Positions 55,198-64,000 of a stretch of DNA of 64,000 nt are shown in pieces. The notes beneath the pieces are model-generated. The model saw only the letters and a program-made list of their open reading frames with translations, was not told the origin of the DNA and did not search any database. The first letter of the stretch is position 1, and each line of letters starts with the position of its first letter. Origin of the DNA: Pirellulales bacterium (GTDB taxonomy: Bacteria; Planctomycetota; Planctomycetia; Pirellulales; Lacipirellulaceae); the NCBI GenBank assembly GCA_019636345.1, contig JAHBXQ010000006.1, forward strand, positions 248,001 through 312,000. The letters run 5' to 3'. The position numbers and the translations under genes are program-made.

Positions 55198-56117
55198 AGC
55201 TGCTCCGCGACTGGCGCCGAAAGAAAACTGACCACGACGGCCACACCCTCGTCAGCCGTCACGGGCGTCGGCCGATGAATACAGACAACGCGTCCATCCT
55301 GCTGGGAACGAATCTCGATCGATTGATCTGTTTGCGTCTTGATCACTCCCAAGAGTTGGCCTCTCGTCACTTGATCTCCAGGCTGTACGACAGCGGAAAA
55401 GCGGCCGACTACAGGGGCCGGATGAGCGGCTTGGAGATGCCCGGCGCCGGCCCGGGCGTCTTCTGCGAAATAACGCACTTGGCATGTCGCTTCCGGCAGA
55501 CGACTCATATCAAGTGCTGCGATGACGTGCAGGCAACCGTCCACGAGGCGTTCCACGCCGACCCGATCGACTGCCCTCCCTCCGCGGTATTCTACGTAAA
55601 TCGCCGGTTTATTTGCGTCGCGCGCCGCCGAGAGCGATCGCCCGGACACGTTAGCGTCGGTTCCCCAAACGACGGGTAGATTGAAGGCCCGTGCCATTCT
55701 ACGCTGTTCGGCTAAGACCAGCGGGTCGGAATGCAGCAGATAGCCTGCCAGAGGCCAGAGATCGTATTTCGCGCCGCCTGTATGCAGGTCGATCAAGCAG
55801 TCGGCGGATTGGATCAGTTTTGTCAGTTCCCAGGCAATTCGCTCGGTCAGACTGCCGTGTGAACGACCGGGAAATGTTCTGGCTAGGTCGAGTCCATCGC
55901 TGCCGCAGCGTTGCTTGAGGCGACAAGCGGACGGATTGGCAATCGGTACGAGAGTCACGCTGCCCGCAAGCGGCGGACTGCGGCGAAGGCGTCGTGCGAG
56001 GCGCCGGACGGCGAGGATCGGTTCAAGTTCGTCGCCATGTACGCCCGCCATGATGAGAAGACGAGGTCCGCTGACAGGGCCTGAGATTGTCGTCCTTTCG
56101 ACTTCCATCGCACTCAC
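55194..56117 (-). CDS. Succinylglutamate desuccinylase/aspartoacylase-like (M14-type) hydrolase
   Basis: Protein of 307 residues. Zinc ligands appear in GVHGDELEP (H and E) and in the later histidine of LIDLHTGGAKYD, and YVEYRGG supplies the catalytic glutamate region. The C-terminal 90 residues form a beta-barrel (PGDQVTRGQLLGVI) as in the AstE/AspA family. Members hydrolyse N-acyl amino acids or related amides. It lies in the middle of an overlapping three-gene operon (M81-like, this gene, SDR), each joined by a 4-base overlap. A sugar N-acyl or N-acylated amine substrate fits the context, but this is inference. Confidence 0.82.
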   Translation of the reverse strand: MSAMEVERTTISGPVSGPRLLIMAGVHGDELEPILAVRRLARRLRRSPPLAGSVTLVPIANPSACRLKQRCGSDGLDLARTFPGRSHGSLTERIAWELTKLIQSADCLIDLHTGGAKYDLWPLAGYLLHSDPLVLAEQRRMARAFNLPVVWGTDANVSGRSLSAARDANKPAIYVEYRGGRAVDRVGVERLVDGCLHVIAALDMSRLPEATCQVRYFAEDARAGAGHLQAAHPAPVVGRFSAVVQPGDQVTRGQLLGVIKTQTDQSIEIRSQQDGRVVCIHRPTPVTADEGVAVVVSFLSAPVAEQL

Positions 56118-57646
56118 CTTTCCTCATCGCGAGGAAGGGGGGCGTGTTCAGCATTCGTGGAGAAGTCGTCGTTCCAGCGGCTTAGATCCTCCCAGGGATA
56201 GAGCGGTCGTCGCCGACGATGATACTCAAGACGCGTGAAGTCGGCTGCTGTTGATCCCGGCGTATCAACTCGAATCATCTGCGAGCAAACTTCGCGATAG
56301 GCGGCCGTAGGTGCATGGACTCCCTTGGCGACCAGAATACGAAACAAACTGGGGTCAAGCCCGCAACTGGTGATTTGAGAAAGGCTGTAAGGCGGCATGC
56401 GTCGAGACGTGACGATCAGCGTCAACACCGACCCGTCGGTGACGACAGCCGTCGCCCCTTGATCGAACTCCGTGAAACCGCCGTGTCGCGGTTTCGCTTC
56501 GGCGAACCGCCCGGAGGTTAGGTTCTTCACTGTCCAAGTCCCGCATAACGGCAGCCCGGCGGACTTCCAGTGCTTGCCGCCGACGGCAGCTGTGACCTGT
56601 GCGCCAATTCCTGCTTGTTGTGCAATTGCGACGAAGTCTGCATCGCAGAGACAGACGAGGCTGGGCCCGATGGCAGCGTGGCGAATTGCATGAGCTAACT
56701 CCGTGGCATCAGCCGGCCCGCCTCCCCCGATGTTGTCCCCCATGTCCAGCAGGCAGATAGGCCCGGAAGCAACAGCAGCCTTCTCGATGGCCGTTGCGAT
56801 GGACATCGACTGACGTTGGAATTGCTGCCGGTGCAGCCAAGCGTGATCGGCCAGTTCGTTCGCCAATCGCTTTGCAAGGTTTGGGGCGTTGTCTGTGACC
56901 ACGATTGTCGACGCACCGAGTTCGGGAACGTCAGCGTAGGGAAAACCAAGCAGCGCGTTGGCCGCCAGGACGTCGTCGCGATAGCGGGCGTCTTCGGCTT
57001 GCGCAAACCACTCTCGACAGGGCGATTCTGCCGTGTGCTGTGCCTCGATTGCTATGACTAGAGGGAGAAACGCTGCGGCTAGACACGGCCGCACCTCGCC
57101 TTGGAGCGTCCGAGCCATCAACGAAGCCGCCTCGATGCCGCAATCGCGCTGATCGAGATGAGGGTTCGTCCGATAGGCGACCAACGCGGTGCAGGCCGCC
57201 GTCATGGCAGGCGATAAATTGGCATGGGGATCCAGCGTGGCAATCAACGGAGCATCAGGCCCCAATGCTTGCCGCACTGCCGACAGCCAATCGCCGTCCA
57301 CGTCGAGAACGTTCTCACTGACCGTCGCACCGTGAGCCGCAGCCAATATGCCGTCTAAAGGACCGGCGGCGGCGAGCGTTCCGATTAGTTCTCGCCGCAG
57401 AGTTCCATAGTCTGCTGCACAAAGTGGTCCCCAGGGGACCGCTCGAGCCGCGAAGAGTGGCACGGCTTCGACGCCAGCTTCCTGGAGTCCGGCGAAGAAT
57501 CCGCCGACTTCGTGGTGGGCGTCTCGGAATCGCTCGCGAATCGCTTCTCCGTGCAACAACACGTCGGCAGCGAAATCCCGGCGCGTGGTCACTCCGGGAG
57601 CGAACGTGTTCGTTTCTTGCAGAAGCGCTACGATTCCGACCCGCAT
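56114..57646 (-). CDS. M81 family metallopeptidase (MlrC-like)
   Basis: Protein of 510 residues, the normal length for the DUF1485/MlrC family. It begins RVGIVALLQETNTFAPG, with the conserved Q-E-x-N-x-F. Further motifs are AHGATVS, the metal-binding TLDPHANLS, AYRTNPHLDQRDCG, and the MlrC_C domain segment LLDMGDNIGGGGPADATEL. MlrC in microcystin degraders hydrolyses linear microcystin and tetrapeptide; most homologues act on unknown amides. It is the first gene of the minus-strand operon and is divergent from the aminotransferase gene. Confidence 0.88.
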   Translation of the reverse strand: MRVGIVALLQETNTFAPGVTTRRDFAADVLLHGEAIRERFRDAHHEVGGFFAGLQEAGVEAVPLFAARAVPWGPLCAADYGTLRRELIGTLAAAGPLDGILAAAHGATVSENVLDVDGDWLSAVRQALGPDAPLIATLDPHANLSPAMTAACTALVAYRTNPHLDQRDCGIEAASLMARTLQGEVRPCLAAAFLPLVIAIEAQHTAESPCREWFAQAEDARYRDDVLAANALLGFPYADVPELGASTIVVTDNAPNLAKRLANELADHAWLHRQQFQRQSMSIATAIEKAAVASGPICLLDMGDNIGGGGPADATELAHAIRHAAIGPSLVCLCDADFVAIAQQAGIGAQVTAAVGGKHWKSAGLPLCGTWTVKNLTSGRFAEAKPRHGGFTEFDQGATAVVTDGSVLTLIVTSRRMPPYSLSQITSCGLDPSLFRILVAKGVHAPTAAYREVCSQMIRVDTPGSTAADFTRLEYHRRRRPLYPWEDLSRWNDDFSTNAEHAPLPRDEER

Positions 57647-57801
57647 GCAATCCTCGACAACTCCGGCAGCGGGCCGTCGAACCTCGAACTGCCGCGTTTC
57701 GTTTCCCAGATGAACGTATCAGGTAGCTCAGTGTTTGTTCATTGGGTAAAATAACAGTCGAAAGCCAATTTCGCAACGACCTTTCACGATGGTTGTGTCC
57801 G

Positions 57802-59094
57802 ATGGATGCCCGCGACGTTCCCAATTCCGTACAGCTGTTTGCCGCGGCACAGAAAGTCCTGGCCACAGGCGTGTCCAGCGGGATGCGCAGAAAAGCGACG
57901 CCGTTGCCGCTGTACTTCGACCGAGCCGACGGGCCTTATTTTTTCGATGTCGACGGGCGGCGGTTGCTGGACTACACGCTCGCCTGGGGGCCTTTGATAC
58001 TTGGCAGCAATCACGCGGGAATCAATGCGGCAATCGTCGAGCAATTGTCGCGAAGCTATACATTCGGAGCGCAGCATGAGCTCGAGCTCCGACTCGCGAG
58101 CCTCATCACGACCATCGTTCCTGGCGTTGAGCAGGTAATTTTCTCAAATACCGGCAGCGAGGCCGTACAAGCAGCCATCCGAATCGCCCGAGCCATTACT
58201 GGGCGAGACAAAATCGTCAAGTTCGAAGGCCACTATCACGGTTGGATGAACAACGTGCTGGTCAGCTATCACCCCGCGACCGGCGGTTCTTGCGAAACCC
58301 AGCCGACTTGCGGGGGTCAGCCCAGGTCCGAGTACGGGCAGACTCTCGTTCTACCTTGGAACGACGTCGCTGCGTTGCGCGAGTTGTTAGTCGACCGAGG
58401 CCAAGAGATTGCTTGCGTCTTGACCGAGCCGCTGCTGGCCAACAGCGGCTGTTGCGAGCCGAAGTCAGGCTTTCTTCAATCCGTCATTGATCTCTGCCGC
58501 GAACACGGCGCTGTGTCTGTGTTCGACGAAGTGATCACGGGGTTCCGCGTGGCGCTGGGGGGCGCACGGGAACTCTATCAGCTTGAACCGGATCTGTCGG
58601 TCTATGGAAAGGCGATCGCCGGCGGCTTTTCGCTCTCGGCCGTCGGGGGGCGAGCGAACATGTTCGACGTTCTTCGCGACGGACGCACGATTCACGCCGG
58701 CACCTACAATGGCAATTCCATCTGCTTGGCGGCCGCCTATGCCACACTCCAAGCACTGGCGGAACCCGGTGTGTTTGAGGGGATGAAGCGGCATGGCAGA
58801 GAACTTCGCAATGCGATCGAGAACGGAGGCGTTCGGAACGGGCTACCGCTCGCATTGTCCGGCGTGGAAACGGTATTCAGCCTGCATTGGGGACTTGAGA
58901 CGGGACCGCGAGACTATCGGGACACGCTGCGAGCCAGCTTGTCGCTTCGCGACCGCTTTCAGATGGCAATGCTCGATCGAGGAGTCTTGTTGCTTCCCGA
59001 CGGTCGCTGGTATGTCGGCGCCAGCCACGACGACGAGGCGTTAACGCTCGCGAAAGAGGCGATCGACGTGAGCATGCAAGTCCTCTTGTCGTAA
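57802..59094 (+). CDS. Class III PLP-dependent aminotransferase (glutamate-1-semialdehyde aminomutase-like)
   Basis: Protein of 430 residues from the ATG at 57802; a TTG 20 codons earlier in the same frame is less likely. SNTGSEAVQAAIRIARA binds the cofactor phosphate, FDEVITGFRVALGGA holds the cofactor aspartate, and VYGKAIAGGFSLSAVGG carries the Schiff-base lysine. The sequence GHYHGWMNN is close to HemL and to sugar/amine transaminases. It is unlikely to be the housekeeping HemL because of its context in a catabolic-looking locus. It is the first gene on the plus side of the divergent region and precedes the DUF4432 gene by 168 bases. Confidence 0.85.
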   Translation: MDARDVPNSVQLFAAAQKVLATGVSSGMRRKATPLPLYFDRADGPYFFDVDGRRLLDYTLAWGPLILGSNHAGINAAIVEQLSRSYTFGAQHELELRLASLITTIVPGVEQVIFSNTGSEAVQAAIRIARAITGRDKIVKFEGHYHGWMNNVLVSYHPATGGSCETQPTCGGQPRSEYGQTLVLPWNDVAALRELLVDRGQEIACVLTEPLLANSGCCEPKSGFLQSVIDLCREHGAVSVFDEVITGFRVALGGARELYQLEPDLSVYGKAIAGGFSLSAVGGRANMFDVLRDGRTIHAGTYNGNSICLAAAYATLQALAEPGVFEGMKRHGRELRNAIENGGVRNGLPLALSGVETVFSLHWGLETGPRDYRDTLRASLSLRDRFQMAMLDRGVLLLPDGRWYVGASHDDEALTLAKEAIDVSMQVLLS

Positions 59095-59262
59095 GACTCA
59101 GGATTTGCGCTACAAGTACTCAACGCTGGTGCAAGGCCGATTGACGACGCGATCGACTCCGATCCGACAATCCCGCGAACTTCGCCGAGTACGAGCGTCG
59201 CGGCAGGCCTTACGAGAACGCTTACAACGCACTCTTAGCTGTAACAACAAAGGCTCAGCGAC

Positions 59263-60453
59263 ATGGACCACTCCGTTTGGGAACTGCCTGCCTCGCAAAT
59301 CAGAGCCGGGGAAGTCAACTTCTCATTGACTGCCAAGGATGTTCCAGGAACCCCTTCAAGCTGGTCGATCGTCGGTCGAGTACTGACCGCGGGGGTGTCG
59401 GCTGGCGTCGAGGTTATCGAGATTAATAACGGAGCAACGACTCTCATCGTGATTCCCACGCGCGGCATGGGACTTTGGAGGGCTGAAAGGGAGGGAGAAA
59501 CATTGGGCTGGAAGGCCCCCGTCCAAGGACCAGTTCATCCTCAGTTTGTTTCGCTGATGGAACCAAGCGGGGTTGGTTGGCTGGACGGATTCGACGAACT
59601 GATGGTGCGGTGCGGACTTGAAAGCAACGGTTCGGCAGTTTTTGACGGACAGGGACGACTGCTGTTTCCCCTTCACGGGCGAATCGCGAACAAGCCGGCT
59701 CACAGTCTGCAGGCATCGATTGATGCGACGAAAGGCACAATCAATTTGCGCGGAGTCGTTGATGAAAGTCGCCTGCAATCTCAGAAGCTGCGCCTGATGA
59801 CGACGCTCACCACGGCGTTCGGCAGTTCGTCTTGGAAATGGCACGACGAGGTGACGAATCTCGGCGGCTCGACCGCAACGATGCAGATGCTCTATCACAT
59901 CAATGTCGGCGAGCCGATATTGGCTCCCGGAGCTCGCCTCGTAGCGCCTGTAACAAGTGTCTCGCCTCACGACGATTATCCTGTCGACGCTGAGTTGCGA
60001 GATTACCGTGCGTATCCTGGCGTGGAAGCAAACTCAATCCCGCAATCGTTCTTTTTTGAGCTCCGGGCGGATCACGCGGGCGCTACCGAGGTTGTTCTCA
60101 TCCAGCCCGCAGGCGAACGGGGGCTAGCAGTTCGTTTTAACAAGCAGCATCTACCTTGGCTCACCGTTTGGCGGAGCAACGCTTCGCCTGGCGACGGATA
60201 CGTCACCAGCATCGAGCCGGGGACGAACTTTCCTAATCCGCGGCCGTTTGAGGAACGGCAAGGAAGAGTCGTTCGCTTGGATCCGGCAAGCTCATGGAGC
60301 GCCGAGGTAGAAATGGATTGGCTCACAGACGCTCCGGCCGTAGCGGCGGCCGAACTTCGAGTCGCCGCACTGCAGGGCTCTATGCTTCCGGACATCCAGG
60401 ATCACCCTGTAGTCGGCTGGTCTGCGAAAGCCCGCGCCGAGCGTCCTGATTAA
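59263..60453 (+). CDS. DUF4432 family (aldose 1-epimerase-like) protein
   Basis: Protein of 396 residues. LIVIPTRGMGLWRAEREGETLGWKAPVQGPVHP and WLDGFDELMVRCGL are the DUF4432 hallmarks; LHGRIANKPA supplies a conserved histidine and YHINVGEPIL a second. The fold is the galactose mutarotase beta-sandwich, so it probably binds or epimerises a sugar or a phosphorylated sugar. It shares direction with the aminotransferase. Its 3' end meets the sialidase 3' end with only 5 bases between stop codons, so the two converge. Confidence 0.85.
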   Translation: MDHSVWELPASQIRAGEVNFSLTAKDVPGTPSSWSIVGRVLTAGVSAGVEVIEINNGATTLIVIPTRGMGLWRAEREGETLGWKAPVQGPVHPQFVSLMEPSGVGWLDGFDELMVRCGLESNGSAVFDGQGRLLFPLHGRIANKPAHSLQASIDATKGTINLRGVVDESRLQSQKLRLMTTLTTAFGSSSWKWHDEVTNLGGSTATMQMLYHINVGEPILAPGARLVAPVTSVSPHDDYPVDAELRDYRAYPGVEANSIPQSFFFELRADHAGATEVVLIQPAGERGLAVRFNKQHLPWLTVWRSNASPGDGYVTSIEPGTNFPNPRPFEERQGRVVRLDPASSWSAEVEMDWLTDAPAVAAAELRVAALQGSMLPDIQDHPVVGWSAKARAERPD

Positions 60454-60458
60454 ATTCT

Positions 60459-63296
60459 TTACCGCCGGCGATCCCTCCGCGCGACAGCTCCCCCGCCCAT
60501 CATGATCGCAACAGCGAGCATCGCGCATGCCGTGGGCTCCGGAGCTGCAGCACTAGGAGAGCTTGGGCTCGTGCCGATAGTCAGCTTACGCTGCCATACA
60601 AGGAAGTCGCTCCCGTCGACTTTGCTGTCGCCGTTCGCGTCGCCGTAAGAGAAGTCTGCATCTGCCGACATTCCGAATCCTTGGTTCCAGACTGCCAAGT
60701 CAGCGGCGTCAACGCTGCCGTCGCCATTGAAGTCGCCCGGCTCGCCCTCAAATCGATTGCTCACAACCGCACCGAAATCCGAACCGATGCGCAGCTCGTC
60801 AAGCACCCAGGTGGCGCCTGATCCGCCGGAGATGAGGATTCGATCGAGCAACTCGCTGGAATTGAAGCCCAGCGAACTTGCCAGCGTCCAGTTCATCCCA
60901 GCTTCGGTCGCCGGCGCTTCAGTCCCGGACGGCAATGCAGCCAAGTACAGCCGATCGTTGCTTCCCGGGCCGGCGCCCGCTTCCGCGGCAATTTTAGCGA
61001 TGAGGTAGTAGGAGATTCCCTTGGCGAAGACATTGGCTCCCGTGGCCGACTGGTTGCCGAGAAAACTGACGAATAGGCTTTCGTTGCCTTGCACGCCGAA
61101 CTCGACGACTTGGCTCTCCCCTGCCTGCAATGCGACGCGGAAAGCTTCGTTAGGGCCTTCGTTGTCGATCAACAAATTATCCTGTCGGATCAACATCGAG
61201 AGATAATAGGTCTGGTCCAGCCCCAGATCGAGCGGCGTATCAAACTCTCGCGACATGCTGCCGCCGACGTTGAACAGTAAGACCGCACGGCGCTGTCCTT
61301 CCGTAATAAACGGAAATCCTGCGTACTGCAAATCGCTGGCCTCGATCAAAGCGTTGGAGGTGCCCGTCAGTTCGCCGGTGCGCTTCCACCCCCCCCGAAA
61401 GCCAATGCCGCCGTCTTTGATCCCTAGCAACGTCGCCGATTGATACCGAAATCCTTCGTACGCTAACAGACCGCTGGGAGGCTCGATAAACTCGATGTTG
61501 AACGACGTGAAGGTGATGCTGCGGGCCTGATTCGTCTCAAACAACACTCCGGTCATATCATTTGCGAGCAGCGTCATATCCGAATAGCCGGAGTAGCCGT
61601 CGTACAGAAGCCTCTCGCGCCAATAGGAGTTTCCTTCGTCGTAGCTGGTACGCACCACAAGGTTGTTGCGGTCCGGACCGCGGGGCCCGGTCCACATTAT
61701 TCGATTGTGGTCGTCGCCCTCCGACTCAAGGGAGTACCGCTGAAGTGCAGCGTGAACTGATACGGCTGTCTGCCCGGGAATGAAGGCGCCCCAAGTTTCA
61801 CCCCCGTCGGTGCTGATGAAGTTGCTCCGCGGGACTTCGCCGGAGTTGTTCGAGCGGGCGTCCATGCGGATCGATCCGTCGGCAAGTTCAACAATGCTGT
61901 CCTCGCCCGAGAGGTTGCCACCGGGAGTCAAATCGCCGCGTTGCCAAGTCATGCCTTGATCGTCGGAGTAGACGGCGTAAGAACGCCAACCGTTGACCCA
62001 CCGCGCCGAGGGGACTATGAGACGCCCGTCACGAGCCTGGATGCCGCTGCCCGGACCGAAGGCGACGACGTTCCAATTGTCGTAGTCCTTGGCTCCCGCC
62101 GTAATGTCGATCGCGTCCGACCATGTCGCTCCGCTATCGTCGCTGTAGCGAGCCCATGCCGTATTGTTCGTCGTGCCGGGGAGCGAGTCGACCGTGCCGA
62201 GGTCGCCCTCGTATCGGTTGTACAGCACCCAGACGCGCCCGTTAGTTTCGTCGACCAGCGTCGCCGGGTTTGCCACCTTCTCGCCGAACGCCCGCGGACT
62301 CTCGATCACCTGGAGCGCAGACCATGTGGCTCCATGATCGTAGCTGCGCTTCATGACCAGATCGGTGTCGCCGCCAAAGCCTGGTTCCTCTCCAGTTCGC
62401 CCCTCGACTAGGGCGATCAACGTTCCATCGAGGGCTGTTGCCAATGTCGGCACGCGGTAGTTGGCATAGCCCACGCCGCCGACGAAGACGTCGACCGCCC
62501 GGGTCTGTCTGGGCTGTTGCGTATGTCCGGGCTGCGGCAAGACTTGGCTCGGACTGTTGGCGTTCCACACGTGTACGGAGTGCCACTCGCCGGCGACGTC
62601 GGCGCCGCCGGTCGTCCCGTCGCCAAACCCGATTCGATCTTGAAAGACTTGGAAACCCGTCAAGGAACGGGCAATGCTTGCGTCGGGGACGCTCGATACG
62701 GCTTGGCCATCGAGGAAAAAGTCAAACCAACTCGACGAACCGTTCCCGCGGTGACCTATGAAAATCGTATGCGGCGTCGACCAGTCGATTCCCGTAATGG
62801 CCGGAGTGAAACTGCCTCGGCCGTAGGCGATTTCGCCGTTGCCGACTCCGCTGACAGCCGCCTGGCCGAAAAGATCGACGTGAACGTTGTAGTTGTAGAG
62901 ATTGTCGCTCCAAGTGAGATACAAATTGGGCCAAGCGCTGCTCGAAAAGGCAATATCCGAGAGCGGCTTCACTCGAAACTCGATTCCGTAGGCTCCTCCG
63001 CCGTGCGTGAAGGTTCCGGCAGGCAACAATGGCGAATAGTATTCGCCGTATTGCTCCCCTGGGACCATTCGCTGGTCCTGAAGCAGATAACTGCCATTGT
63101 TGGTCATGGCAGACCCCGAGAGCGTCCAGCCGAAGTCGGTCGGCGTGACCCCGACCCCCGCCGAGGCGGCGTTGAACGCCAGGAGAGGGGTTGCCGCTCG
63201 CGCCGGCGCGGCTGAGATCACCGCCCAGAGGGCTAATCGCCCCCCGAGATCTAAGGCTGCGCTGCCGAGAGCGAAATTGTGTGTACGACGAGCCAT
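60459..63296 (-). CDS. Secreted sialidase with dockerin-like repeats and PEP-CTERM tail
   Basis: Protein of 945 residues from the ATG at 63296 (an in-frame TTG at 63320 is less likely). Layout: signal peptide; a LamG-like beta-sandwich (40-260, WSTPHTIFIGHRGNG); the six-bladed sialidase propeller (270-600) with NYRVPTLATALDGT, equivalent to the FRIP arginine motif, and five Asp-box repeats (SYDHGATW, SDDSGATW, SDDQGMTW, STDGGETW, SYDEGNSYW); a second lectin-like domain (600-840); two Ca-binding loops (GDFNGDGSVDAADLAVW, GDANGDSKVDGSDFLVW); and a PEP-CTERM end (APEPTACAMLAV, ARRDRRR). It should release terminal sialic or similar sugars outside the cell. Confidence 0.88.
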   Translation of the reverse strand: MARRTHNFALGSAALDLGGRLALWAVISAAPARAATPLLAFNAASAGVGVTPTDFGWTLSGSAMTNNGSYLLQDQRMVPGEQYGEYYSPLLPAGTFTHGGGAYGIEFRVKPLSDIAFSSSAWPNLYLTWSDNLYNYNVHVDLFGQAAVSGVGNGEIAYGRGSFTPAITGIDWSTPHTIFIGHRGNGSSSWFDFFLDGQAVSSVPDASIARSLTGFQVFQDRIGFGDGTTGGADVAGEWHSVHVWNANSPSQVLPQPGHTQQPRQTRAVDVFVGGVGYANYRVPTLATALDGTLIALVEGRTGEEPGFGGDTDLVMKRSYDHGATWSALQVIESPRAFGEKVANPATLVDETNGRVWVLYNRYEGDLGTVDSLPGTTNNTAWARYSDDSGATWSDAIDITAGAKDYDNWNVVAFGPGSGIQARDGRLIVPSARWVNGWRSYAVYSDDQGMTWQRGDLTPGGNLSGEDSIVELADGSIRMDARSNNSGEVPRSNFISTDGGETWGAFIPGQTAVSVHAALQRYSLESEGDDHNRIMWTGPRGPDRNNLVVRTSYDEGNSYWRERLLYDGYSGYSDMTLLANDMTGVLFETNQARSITFTSFNIEFIEPPSGLLAYEGFRYQSATLLGIKDGGIGFRGGWKRTGELTGTSNALIEASDLQYAGFPFITEGQRRAVLLFNVGGSMSREFDTPLDLGLDQTYYLSMLIRQDNLLIDNEGPNEAFRVALQAGESQVVEFGVQGNESLFVSFLGNQSATGANVFAKGISYYLIAKIAAEAGAGPGSNDRLYLAALPSGTEAPATEAGMNWTLASSLGFNSSELLDRILISGGSGATWVLDELRIGSDFGAVVSNRFEGEPGDFNGDGSVDAADLAVWNQGFGMSADADFSYGDANGDSKVDGSDFLVWQRKLTIGTSPSSPSAAAPEPTACAMLAVAIMMGGGAVARRDRRR

Positions 63297-63452
63297 GACG
63301 AGGGCTAACACCGGGTGCAATTAGTCGTCAGAGAAGGCCTGATCCGAGTCAGCGGCGCCGCCCCGCCCCTCTCCCCGCCGACTCGAGACCAGGCCAGACT
63401 GATGCCGTAAATCGGAGTCCGCCTGTCGCGGAATGCGATCAACGACGAAATT

Positions 63453-64000
63453 CTAGGCGCGACGAAGAGCTGGACGGCGAATGCGATTGCGGATTCGCGC
63501 CATCACAACGATCACGCCTGATATGCTGATCCAAGAAGAAGGTTCGGGAACAGAGCTAATTGCCGCAACGATCGGAGCACTTCCAAACTGAGTCCTCCAG
63601 ACGTCAAGGTCGTCCCCATCCACCATGCCGTCGTTATTCGCATCGCCGGTGGCGACGGACACCCCCGCGTCATTGCGTCCGAAATTGCGCTGCCAGATCA
63701 TGAAATCGGAGCCGTCAACGCCCTCGTCTCCGTTGAAGTTCGCGGTCGCGCCTGCAATCAGAGCCGGGTTGCTGACATCCCAGACCCGGACAAAGTACCA
63801 CTCGGCGCGAACGTTGATGCTGGCGGTTGTTCCGTCGCCAAATCCGATCGAATCCTGAAACAGCTCGAATCCTGAAAGCGAACGCGCGATGCTGCCGTCG
63901 ATTCGCGTCGATTGGATTACCCCGTCGATATAAAAATCGAACACGCTGGTCGTGCCGTCCCCGCGGTGTCCGATGAAGATCGTATGGGGCGTCGACCAAT
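63453..64000 (-). CDS. PEP-CTERM protein sharing the sialidase N-terminal domain, N-terminus cut by window edge
   Basis: The frame is open to the right edge (182 codons seen). The visible start WSTPHTIFIGHRGDGTTSVF matches the sialidase residues WSTPHTIFIGHRGNGSSSWF, and GSIARSLSGFELFQDSIGFGDGTT matches ASIARSLTGFQVFQDRIGFGDGTT. After this LamG-like domain comes directly the dockerin-like pair (NFNGDEGVDGSDFMIWQ, GDANNDGMVDGDDLDVW) and VPEPSSW with an arginine-rich tail. So it lacks the sialidase propeller in the part seen. It is a tandem relative of the neighbouring gene, probably arisen by duplication. Confidence 0.8.
   Translation of the reverse strand, partial: WSTPHTIFIGHRGDGTTSVFDFYIDGVIQSTRIDGSIARSLSGFELFQDSIGFGDGTTASINVRAEWYFVRVWDVSNPALIAGATANFNGDEGVDGSDFMIWQRNFGRNDAGVSVATGDANNDGMVDGDDLDVWRTQFGSAPIVAAISSVPEPSSWISISGVIVVMARIRNRIRRPALRRA

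Noticed and set aside
1-64000. CRISPR arrays
   Set aside because: No regularly spaced direct repeats were seen on reading the window.

Overview
The window comes from a high-GC bacterium, very probably a planctomycete of the Pirellulales type. The marks are DUF1559 pseudopilin-like proteins (a GFTLVELL-type prepilin signal followed by an LLPAVQAAREAxRR segment), secreted proteins ending in dockerin-like repeats plus a PEP-CTERM tail, a VTC/DUF4956 polyphosphate pair, a sodium-pumping NADH:quinone reductase operon, and mostly weak Shine-Dalgarno signals. No gene was compared with a database; names rest on motifs and gene order.

Layout. 1-6306: envelope and extracellular genes (a truncated Kelch protein, two PEP-CTERM proteins, one fused in frame to a DUF1559 protein, a second DUF1559 protein) and a small hemP with a possible Fur box in the divergent promoter region. 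6336-7758: polyphosphate polymerase and DUF4956. 7827-10008: sucC-sucD. 10183-18038: promoter, then nqrABCDEF-apbE-nqrM. 18093-38127: about 20 kb on the minus strand for a surface polysaccharide, read from the initiating sugar transferase through glycosyltransferases, Wzz, a kinase-like ATPase and an O-antigen ligase/polymerase to an amino-sugar module, FAD enzyme, deacetylase, sulfotransferase, methyltransferase and GT39. 38822-39682: a diguanylate cyclase. 39812-39894: tRNA-Ser(GGA).

From 39895 a genomic island is attached to the tRNA gene: integrase, excisionase-like gene, hypothetical and decayed genes, then a type I restriction-modification operon. Its order is hsdM, a DUF1016 nuclease, hsdS, an AAA ATPase, a DUF4435 protein and hsdR, all overlapping or nearly touching. 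The ATPase/DUF4435 pair has the architecture of the PARIS anti-phage system (AriA/AriB) and sits inside the restriction operon, with visibly lower GC than hsdM and hsdR. This nested defence unit is the most interesting system in the window. The leader of the DUF1016 gene holds competing hairpins that can cover its ribosome binding site.

54370-60453: an uncharacterised catabolic-looking locus (SDR, M14-type AstE-like hydrolase, M81 MlrC-like metallopeptidase; divergently a class III aminotransferase and DUF4432). 60459-64000: a PEP-CTERM sialidase and the end of a second protein that shares its N-terminal domain.

Functional links: the active diguanylate cyclase lies beside an initiating sugar transferase that carries a degenerate GGDEF domain with an intact RxxD site, which suggests c-di-GMP control of the polysaccharide. 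ApbE and NqrM are the maturation factors expected for the Nqr complex.
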